Shown: positions 15,968-22,003 of the stretch, in pieces | Layout: every line of letters starts with the position of its first letter | Numbering within the stretch: position 1 is the first letter of the stretch | From: UBA5399 sp964592125 | Lineage (GTDB): Bacteria > Bacillota > Clostridia > Christensenellales > Christensenellaceae | Length of the DNA stretch: 24,217 nt | Direction of reading: 5' to 3' | Assembly (NCBI GenBank): GCA_964592125.1 | Contig: CAZQBV010000036.1 | Location: 1 to 24,217 of the forward strand | Program-made: the position numbers and the translations under genes | The notes under the pieces: generated by a model | The model's input: the letters and a program-made list of their open reading frames with translations, nothing else | What the model was told of the DNA's origin: nothing | Database searches by the model: none

Positions 15968-17086
15968 ATGAAAAAAGTACTATTAATTGTTATGGCTACC
16001 ATTATGGTAGTTTCCCTGGCTGCTTGCAGTCAACCGGCTGCAACGCCTTCTGAAGCGCCTGCCGCAACCGAGGCTCCGGCAGCGGAAGAGCCTGCTGCAA
16101 CCGAGGCTCCGGCAGCCGAAGAACCTGCCGCAACCGAGGCTCCGGCAGCCGAAGAGCCCGCTGCTGACGCTCCCGCTGCAACCAGCAAAAAAATTGCTGG
16201 TGTTGTATTCCAAGAAGATCAGTTCATGAAGCTGCTTCAAATGGGATATAAAAATGCAACCGAAGCGGCCGGCTATGAGTTTTTCCCCGGAAACACAAAT
16301 AGCGACGCTGCAAAAGAAGTGGAAATGATTAACACATACATCACACAGGGCTATGCCGGATTGGCAATTTCGCCCATCAGTGAAACAGCTTCTATAGAGC
16401 CGCTGAAAAGCGCTGCGGGAAAAGGCTTGACAATTGGTTTGTCAAACTCGAACCTTGGCTCTTTGGACTGGATGACAGCCTGCTACACATCTGACAACTT
16501 CCAATTGGGACAGATGACAGGCGAAGCTTGCAAAAAGTACATTGAAGAAAACATGGACGGGAAAGCGAAAATTGGCATTTTGCAGTTCAAATCTTTGCTG
16601 CCGGAGCAGTCTTCTGCCCGAAGCGATGGATTTAAGAGCGCGCTGGAAGGCATGGAAGGCGTAGAAATCGTTGACGATCAAGACGCTTGGATGCAAGACA
16701 AGGCTATCACAGTTGCGGGCGATATGCTTTCCGCAAATCCGGACATCAACATCATTTGGGCTGCCAATGAAGGCGGAACAATTGGCGGAACAATGGCAAT
16801 TAAAAACGCTGGCATGGCAGGAAAAGTGGTATCTTTTGGTACAGATGCAAGCGAGCAAATGGGCGCATTGCTTCAAGATCCCGACAATATTCTTCAGGCA
16901 GTTACAGGGCAAGATCCTTACACAATTGGCGTGAAAACTGTTGAGTCTATTATCAAAGCTTTGGAAGGCAAAGAGGATCCCGAAAGAGGACAAACCATTA
17001 TCGTTCCCGGTGTTCTTTTGTCCCGTGCAAACCCAGATGAAGTAACGGCATTCTTGGATGATTTAAAAGCAAAAATGGGTTCTTAA
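15968..17086 (+). CDS. Sugar-binding lipoprotein 2 of ABC transporter
   Basis: A 372-residue lipoprotein: signal peptide with lipobox L-A-A-C20, a linker (about 21-74) built on three 11-residue repeats, then a periplasmic-binding type-1 fold (IAGVVFQEDQFM, EVEMINTYITQGYAGLAISP, SFGTDASEQM). It belongs to the RbsB/XylF-like class but differs clearly from the first binding protein, so the ligand is probably different. AGGAGG lies 6 bases before ATG. It is followed by a strong stem-loop and an inserted repeat element before the ATPase gene, which would favour high expression of the binding protein over the membrane components. Confidence 0.95.
   Translation: MKKVLLIVMATIMVVSLAACSQPAATPSEAPAATEAPAAEEPAATEAPAAEEPAATEAPAAEEPAADAPAATSKKIAGVVFQEDQFMKLLQMGYKNATEAAGYEFFPGNTNSDAAKEVEMINTYITQGYAGLAISPISETASIEPLKSAAGKGLTIGLSNSNLGSLDWMTACYTSDNFQLGQMTGEACKKYIEENMDGKAKIGILQFKSLLPEQSSARSDGFKSALEGMEGVEIVDDQDAWMQDKAITVAGDMLSANPDINIIWAANEGGTIGGTMAIKNAGMAGKVVSFGTDASEQMGALLQDPDNILQAVTGQDPYTIGVKTVESIIKALEGKEDPERGQTIIVPGVLLSRANPDEVTAFLDDLKAKMGS
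16064..16162 (+). repeat. Three tandem 33-bp coding repeats
   Basis: Three units at 16064-16096, 16097-16129 and 16130-16162 differ at only a few synonymous positions. Each encodes an 11-residue ATEAPAAEEPA linker unit of binding protein 2. They are nearly identical, which indicates recent duplication by slippage. Confidence 0.92.
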
Positions 17087-17114
17087 TCCATCTACCAAAG
17101 TAAAAAACAAATCG

Positions 17115-17142
17115 TTCCCCGGAAGAAAACTCTTCCGGGGAA
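17115..17142 (+). terminator. Strong stem-loop after binding protein 2 (attenuator)
   Basis: Perfect 12-base arms (TTCCCCGGAAGA and its complement) with loop AAAC, 28 bases after the stop codon, followed by a T-rich run (ACAGTTTGTTTCTT). It looks like an intrinsic terminator that lets only part of the transcription through to the ATPase and permease genes, or a 3' stabiliser of the binding-protein message. Confidence 0.8.
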
Positions 17143-17164
17143 ACAGTTTGTTTCTTGGCAATGT

Positions 17165-17345
17165 TATGGCGATTTGACTTACCATATACAGCTATGTTAT
17201 ACCAATTCCGATTTAAAACATCTGTTTCATCGCTCTCAAAATAAATGAAGCGATGTACTTCGTAATAAATCGCGCGCAATATGCCTTTGCATTGCTGGCC
17301 ATTTTGTTCTAATCCTAGCCGTGCACGTTAAGTCAAATCGCTATA
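17165..17345. mobile_element. MITE-like element with terminal inverted repeats
   Basis: The segment is bounded by near-perfect 17-bp inverted repeats: 17165-17181 and 17329-17345, one mismatch, core GCGATTTGACTTA. It is about 180 bp long, has no coding capacity and carries internal sequence (17199-17275) related to 21922-22003. A TA target duplication is possible but unproven. It sits between the binding-protein and ATPase genes of the second transporter operon. No transposase is present in the window, so any mobility would be non-autonomous. Confidence 0.6.
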
Positions 17346-17373
17346 TATAAAATTAAAGGGGGGAAATAAAAAG

Positions 17374-18858
17374 ATGAGTGTGCTTACGGTAAAACATATT
17401 TCCAAGCAGTTTCCCGGAACATTGGCACTCGATGACGTCAGCGTATCATTTGAAAGTGGCAAAGTTAACGCACTAATCGGCAAAAACGGTTCCGGAAAAT
17501 CTACATTGGTCAAAATAATCAACGGAGCGCAATCTGCCACTGCAGGTACAGTGTATTTGGATGAGACAGAACTGAAGTTTTCTGATCCCAAAGAAGCATT
17601 TGAAAAAGGCATTGCAACAGTTTATCAAGAGCTTAGCCTGGTTCCCGGCATGACAGTTGCGGAAAATATATTCTTGGGAAAATTTCCCATGAAGGGAAAG
17701 TTTATAGACTGGAAGGAAACATATAGGCAAACAAACGAATTGCTGCAAAGCATGGGTATTATGATTAACCCAAAAGAAATGGTATACAGCCTAAGCATGT
17801 GGCAATGCCAAATGCTGGAGATTGCCAAGGCAATGAGCACAAACCCAAAGGTCATTCTGCTAGACGAGCCCACTTCTTCGCTTGCTTTGGCAGAAACTAA
17901 AATATTGTTTGACCTAATCCGAAAATTGAAAGAGCAAGATGTTATCATCCTATATATATCACACAGATTGCAAGAGCTATGGGAAATTGCCGATACCTGC
18001 ACTGTTTTAAGAGATGGAATGCTAACTGGACATACAGAGATGGAAGGAACCACCCACGCGGAAATACTTCACATGATGTTTGGTGATACACAAGTGCAAG
18101 ACCGGCCGGAAGACCTTGTTTTTACAAACGATGTTGTAATGAAGGTAAGCCATTTAACCAGAGGCAGAAAAGTAAAAGACGTTAGCTTTGATCTGCACAA
18201 AGGCGAAATTCTAGGCATTGCGGGAATGCTGGGTTCCGGGCGAACAGAGCTGCTTCGCGCCATTTTTGGCATAGACCCTTATGACAGTGGCGAAGTATTT
18301 GTAAACGGCGAAAAAGTGATACATTCCAACCCTGTTAAGCTAAAGGAAATGGGAGTGGCACTTACGCCCGAAGACAGAAAGCACGAGGGCTTGATACAGT
18401 TGATGTCTGTGAAGGGAAACCTTTGCGTGGCAAGCTTGAAATTGATGTCAAACGGTGCATTTATAGACAAAGATTTGGAAAAAGAGTTTGTAGATCGGCA
18501 GATAGACCATCTTCAAATAAAAGTGCCGTCGGTAGACCTTCCTGTATCGTCACTCTCGGGCGGAAACCAACAAAAAGTGGTGGTGGGTAACTGGCTGAAT
18601 ACCATGCCGAAAATCATGATGTTTGACGAACCTTCCCGTGGTATAGACGTAAATGCCAAGCAGCAAATTTTCAATATCATTTGGGATCTTTCGCGCAAGG
18701 GAATCTCCAGCATTGTGGTGTCTTCGGAGCTGGAAGAACTTCTGGAGGTGTGTCACCGCATCTTAATTATGCGTTATGGCAGTATTGTTGGTGAAGTGGA
18801 AGCAAAAGATCTTCAAATTGACGGGTTATACACATTATGTATGGGAGGTAGTATCTGA
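17374..18858 (+). CDS. Sugar ABC transporter ATPase 2, double-domain (RbsA/MglA type)
   Basis: A 494-residue ATPase with two nucleotide-binding domains. Domain 1 has Walker A G36-KNGSGKS-T44, altered signature LSMWQ and Walker B VILLDEP. Domain 2 has the family-typical GSGRTEL, a full LSGGNQQ signature and Walker B IMMFDEP followed by SRGID. It powers import with the downstream permease, whose ATG overlaps this stop codon by one base (TGATG), showing tight translational coupling. AGGGGGG lies about 10 bases before the ATG. It is only distantly similar to the first ATPase in the window, so the two transporters are not a recent duplication. Confidence 0.95.
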   Translation: MSVLTVKHISKQFPGTLALDDVSVSFESGKVNALIGKNGSGKSTLVKIINGAQSATAGTVYLDETELKFSDPKEAFEKGIATVYQELSLVPGMTVAENIFLGKFPMKGKFIDWKETYRQTNELLQSMGIMINPKEMVYSLSMWQCQMLEIAKAMSTNPKVILLDEPTSSLALAETKILFDLIRKLKEQDVIILYISHRLQELWEIADTCTVLRDGMLTGHTEMEGTTHAEILHMMFGDTQVQDRPEDLVFTNDVVMKVSHLTRGRKVKDVSFDLHKGEILGIAGMLGSGRTELLRAIFGIDPYDSGEVFVNGEKVIHSNPVKLKEMGVALTPEDRKHEGLIQLMSVKGNLCVASLKLMSNGAFIDKDLEKEFVDRQIDHLQIKVPSVDLPVSSLSGGNQQKVVVGNWLNTMPKIMMFDEPSRGIDVNAKQQIFNIIWDLSRKGISSIVVSSELEELLEVCHRILIMRYGSIVGEVEAKDLQIDGLYTLCMGGSI

Positions 18859-19886
18859 TGAATACAAGATCAGTAAAAAGATTTACAAAAAAATATATGA
18901 TGGAGATCATTTTGGTGGTGATGGTCATTTTGTTGTCCATTTTTGCAAAAGGTTTTCTGACACCAAATAACTTGCTGGGTATTTTCAGAAACATGGCCAT
19001 TGTAGGCGTAATTGCCTTTGGAATGACAATGGTTATCATTGGCGGCGAAATTGATTTGTCGGTTGGCTCGGGTATTGCGCTTTCTGCCGTCATCACAGCG
19101 CTGGTTTCTTCCAGTTTGATTACAGCAGGCATGGGGGCAACCCCTGCGCTTATTTTGGCAATGTTGATTGCGCTGGGCGTGGGTGCCGGCATTGGTCTGT
19201 TCAACGGTTTTATCCGTACAAAATTCAACATTCCCTCTTTTATCATTACACTGGCAATGCTAAATGTGCTGTATGGCATTGCGGCGGTTATTTCCAAAGG
19301 ATTCCCTGTGGTAATTACCTCCACATGGTATAGCTTCATTGGCGCGGGGCAGCTTGCTTCTGTCGGCGGATTTCAGGGAATACCCGTTCCTGCTATTTGG
19401 CTGATTGTGGTGTTTATTGTAACCATGATTGTGATGAACCAAACACGCTTTGGCAGAGAAATTTATGCAGTGGGTGGCAATCCGGAAGCTGCAAGATTGT
19501 CGGGAATCAACGTAAAAAAAGTGAAGATCATTATTATGACGGTGGTACAGGTATTGTCGGCGTTTGCAGGTATTATTTTGTCTTCGCAGGTGCTGGCAGG
19601 GTCGTCACAATTTGGCAAGGGTTATGAAATGGACGTTATTTCCTCCGTTATCATTGGTGGTGCATCGCTAAACGGCGGTATTGGTAAAGTGCGAGGCACA
19701 TTCATTGGTATCATTTTCCTTGGTGTTATCATGAATGGAATGACACTTTTGGGTGTGGACGATTTTGTGAAATACATTGTACGTGGTTCGCTGATATTGG
19801 CGGCAGTGTTAATCAACACAATTCAGTTGCAAAGCGTAGAATCTGATATGGAATTGCAAACGGCTGGTAAAAAGGAGGCTGCTTAA
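18858..19886 (+). CDS. Sugar ABC transporter permease 2 (RbsC type)
   Basis: A 342-residue integral membrane protein of the RbsC/XylH family. It carries the signature GEIDLSVGSG, the GGNPEAARLSGI block that interacts with the ATPase, and SVIIGGASLNGGIG near the C-terminus. Basic residues at the N-terminus (RSVKRFTKKY) precede the first membrane segment. GGGAGG lies upstream inside the ATPase gene. The stop is 4 bases before the next gene. It forms the pore of transporter 2. Confidence 0.95.
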   Translation: MNTRSVKRFTKKYMMEIILVVMVILLSIFAKGFLTPNNLLGIFRNMAIVGVIAFGMTMVIIGGEIDLSVGSGIALSAVITALVSSSLITAGMGATPALILAMLIALGVGAGIGLFNGFIRTKFNIPSFIITLAMLNVLYGIAAVISKGFPVVITSTWYSFIGAGQLASVGGFQGIPVPAIWLIVVFIVTMIVMNQTRFGREIYAVGGNPEAARLSGINVKKVKIIIMTVVQVLSAFAGIILSSQVLAGSSQFGKGYEMDVISSVIIGGASLNGGIGKVRGTFIGIIFLGVIMNGMTLLGVDDFVKYIVRGSLILAAVLINTIQLQSVESDMELQTAGKKEAA

Positions 19887-19890
19887 CAAG

Positions 19891-20949
19891 ATGTCATTTT
19901 CACCAGATTATCAAAACATTGTTTTGGCAGCTACCAATAAAAAGCCAAACCGTATTCCTTTGTATGAGCACATCATATCGGAAGAAGTGATGCAGCGGGT
20001 GCTAAATACAGAGTTTGCTTCGCTGATACACGGAAGCTATGCGGATAAGTTGGATTATTTTAAACACTACACCCATTTTTTTCGCAAGATGGGATATGAC
20101 ACGGTTTCTTTTGAGCAGTGCATCACCAAAATATTGCCGGGCGGAGGGGCGCTGTACTTCCATGCCAATCCCGTTATAAAAAATTGGGAGGATTTTAACG
20201 CCTATCCTTGGAATGATCTTGCGGACATTTATTTTGAATCGTTCTCCTTGGATTTTAAGGCGTTGGGCGAAGTGATGCCTGATGGCATGAAGGCCATTGG
20301 AGGCCCGGGAAACGGATTGTTTGAAATTGTGCAAGATTTGTGCGGGTATGAAAACCTTTGCTATATGGCGGTGGACGATAGAGACCTGTATTCTGCTTTG
20401 TTTCAAAGGGTTGCGCAATTGATGCTTGATATTTGGAAACGATTTTTAGAGCAATATGCTGATGTGTATTGCGTGTGCAGGTTTGGCGATGATTTGGGGT
20501 TTCGATCCCAGACATTGCTGCCTGCAAAAGATATTTTATCGCTGTTGATACCCGAATATAAAAAGTTGGTGGCACAGGTTCATTCTTTTGGAAAACCATT
20601 TTTGCTGCATAGTTGCGGATGTATTTTTGATGTGATGGATGAATTGATTGATGTGGTGCAAATTGATGCAAAGCATTCAAACGAAGATGCCATTGCGCCG
20701 TACTCGCTTTGGATAGAGCAATACGGTGCAAAGATTGGGAACTTTGGCGGCATTGATACAGATGTATTGTGTAGCAATTCTGAAGAAGAAATTAAAAAAT
20801 ATGTGGAAAACATCTACAACATAATTGCAAAGAAAAATGGCGGAGTTGCAATTGGCTCGGGAAATTCTATTCCAGAATATGTTCCTGTGGACGGATACCT
20901 TGCTATGGTAAATACAGTGAGAGAACTGCGCGGAGAAAGGATGGGGTGA
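19891..20949 (+). CDS. UroD/MtaA-superfamily protein U5 (HSCGC subtype)
   Basis: A 352-residue UroD-superfamily protein. The N-terminus has the family-like block NKKPNRIPLYEH. Midway lies CRFGDDLGF, a pattern often seen at the active-site mouth of such barrels. The metal motif is H240-S-C242-G-C244, so the methyltransferase H-x-C pair is kept with an extra Cys, whereas the third canonical Cys near the C-terminus is not seen (GSGNSIPEYVP). It starts 4 bases after the permease gene; AGGAGG lies about 12 bases upstream of the ATG, in the permease's last codons. The next gene, D-lyxose isomerase, follows after 9 bases. It probably acts on the same sugar as the isomerase, but the reaction is unknown. 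Confidence 0.86.
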   Translation: MSFSPDYQNIVLAATNKKPNRIPLYEHIISEEVMQRVLNTEFASLIHGSYADKLDYFKHYTHFFRKMGYDTVSFEQCITKILPGGGALYFHANPVIKNWEDFNAYPWNDLADIYFESFSLDFKALGEVMPDGMKAIGGPGNGLFEIVQDLCGYENLCYMAVDDRDLYSALFQRVAQLMLDIWKRFLEQYADVYCVCRFGDDLGFRSQTLLPAKDILSLLIPEYKKLVAQVHSFGKPFLLHSCGCIFDVMDELIDVVQIDAKHSNEDAIAPYSLWIEQYGAKIGNFGGIDTDVLCSNSEEEIKKYVENIYNIIAKKNGGVAIGSGNSIPEYVPVDGYLAMVNTVRELRGERMG

Positions 20950-20958
20950 AAATATACT

Positions 20959-21639
20959 ATGAAACGTTCAGAAATTCAAGAGGCAATCAAATGGGCAAAG
21001 AATTTGCTTTGCACGCAAAATTTTTATTTGCCGGAATTTGCGGATTGGGATATTACGCAATGGAAAAAGAACAAAGACAAAATAGATGTGATCAAACAAA
21101 CCATGCTTGGTTGGGATATTACCGATTATGGCATGGGTGATTTCAGAAAGGTTGGCAGCGTTTTGTTTACACTGCGCAATGGCGATCTTAACAACACAAA
21201 AATTGGCACACCGTATGCTGAAAAAGTAATACCCCTGTATGAAGGGCAGCGTTTGCCCATGCATTTTCATACATCCAAAACGGAGGATATCATCAATCGT
21301 GGTGGCGGGATGATGTTTATGAAGTTGTACAACGCTACACCAGACAACAACCCGGATTTGGAAGGCAATGTGGAATTTTATATGGATGGAATGAAGCACA
21401 CTGTGGGGGCGGGCGAAGAGTTTTTGGTAAAACATGGCGCAAGTGTTTCTCTCACACCCAGAATGTACCATATCTTTGGCGCAAAATCCGGCTATGGCGA
21501 TCTGCTGGTGGGCGAGGTTTCTTCCATCAACGATGACAATACGGACAACCACTTCCATGAACATGTTTCCCGTTTTGCCGAGATAGAGGAAGATGTGGAA
21601 CAGGTGTATGTGCTATGCAATGAGTACGCAAGTCTGTAA
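20959..21639 (+). CDS. D-lyxose isomerase (cupin-type sugar isomerase)
   Basis: A 226-residue cupin protein of the D-lyxose isomerase family, which interconverts D-lyxose and D-xylulose and often D-mannose and D-fructose, using Mn2+. The metal-binding motif is clear: H102-F-H104-TSK-T-E109-D110, with the distal H171 in PRMYHIF. The end VLCNEY is family-typical. Length matches the family. GGGGTGA precedes the ATG. It is the last gene of the plus-strand operon and the best clue to the substrate of transporter 2: lyxose, a lyxose derivative, or a mannose-type sugar. The stop codon overlaps the first base of the 55-bp repeat copy B. Confidence 0.93.
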   Translation: MKRSEIQEAIKWAKNLLCTQNFYLPEFADWDITQWKKNKDKIDVIKQTMLGWDITDYGMGDFRKVGSVLFTLRNGDLNNTKIGTPYAEKVIPLYEGQRLPMHFHTSKTEDIINRGGGMMFMKLYNATPDNNPDLEGNVEFYMDGMKHTVGAGEEFLVKHGASVSLTPRMYHIFGAKSGYGDLLVGEVSSINDDNTDNHFHEHVSRFAEIEEDVEQVYVLCNEYASL

Positions 21640-21693
21640 TACTGATCCCTGATAAAAATATCGCAAAAGCGATATTTCTATCACTGCCATACG
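21639..21693. repeat. 55-bp repeat, copy B (inverted partner at 1-55)
   Basis: It is an exact reverse complement of the first 55 bases of the window and begins at the last base of the D-lyxose isomerase stop codon. Its long hairpin is at 21651-21682. A second small hairpin, CTGCC-ATA-CGGCAG (from about 21684), straddles its outer end. The two copies have the same orientation relative to the gene they follow. Confidence 0.9.
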
Positions 21694-21748
21694 GCAGTTC
21701 CAAAACGCTCTGCATTTTGGATGGAATCACTATTGAACGACATTCCCG

Positions 21749-21776
21749 CTCGAAAAATAAAAAACTATTTTTCGAG
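21749..21776. repeat. Perfect 11-bp stem hairpin
   Basis: CTCGAAAAATA and its exact complement flank a six-base loop (AAAAAC). It lies in the convergent region after the D-lyxose isomerase gene. Function unknown. Confidence 0.6.
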
Positions 21777-21841
21777 TCGCGCATATTGCGCGTGATTTGA
21801 AACAAATGTTTCAAATCGGAATTGGTATAATGCGCATCTAT

Positions 21842-21872
21842 AATAAAAAAGCGGTTTTACCGCTTTTTTATT
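21842..21872. terminator. Bidirectional intrinsic terminator (convergent operons)
   Basis: Perfect 13-14 base arms, AATAAAAAAGCGG and its complement, with a short T-rich loop. The A and T runs give a U-tract in both directions, so it can end both the plus-strand sugar operon and the minus-strand PMI-like gene. Confidence 0.88.
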
Positions 21873-21894
21873 ACCGCACATAGTGCGGTTTTTT
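21873..21894 (+). terminator. Second intrinsic terminator
   Basis: ACCGCAC-ATA-GTGCGGT followed by TTTTT, directly after the bidirectional terminator. On the plus strand it forms a classical hairpin plus U-run backup terminator. Confidence 0.8.
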
Positions 21895-21921
21895 GGGGTT
21901 AATTCGTTCTATTGATAACAA

Positions 21922-22003
21922 GCGCGATTTATTACGAAGTATATCGCTTCATGCATTTGTTTTTTAGGGCGATGAAACAGAGGTTTTAAATCGGATTTGG
22001 TAT
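21922..22003. repeat. Dispersed repeat related to the MITE-like element core
   Basis: Its reverse complement aligns with 17199-17275 over the full 77 bases, about 70 identical, with one 5-base indel. The two copies are inverted relative to each other. The outer end (ATACCAA) reaches into the stop codon of the PMI-like gene. The distinctive TIRs at 17165 and 17345 are not seen here, so this may be the core of a separate repeat family. Confidence 0.75.

Larger units (their letters stand above)
21694..22002. other. Palindrome-rich gene-free region
   Basis: No coding sequence is seen. It holds a series of palindromes: TCCAAAA/TTTTGGA (about 21699-21721), the perfect 11-bp stem at 21749-21776, CGCGCA-TAT-TGCGCG (about 21778-21792), GATTTGAAAC/GTTTCAAATC (about 21794-21817), two terminators (21842-21894) and the repeat at 21922-22003. 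A motif AAATCGGAATTGGTATAA (about 21814-21831) matches the outer part of the element at 17199. It appears to be a pile-up of small palindromic elements between convergent operons. Confidence 0.7.

Noticed and set aside
16064..16162. CRISPR-like array
   Set aside because: The repeats are head-to-tail without spacers and are in frame with the lipoprotein linker.
1..21693. Complete transposon or integrative element bounded by the 55-bp repeats
   Set aside because: No transposase, integrase or target duplication is visible; the repeats follow operon ends and contain hairpins, which fits 3' elements at least as well.
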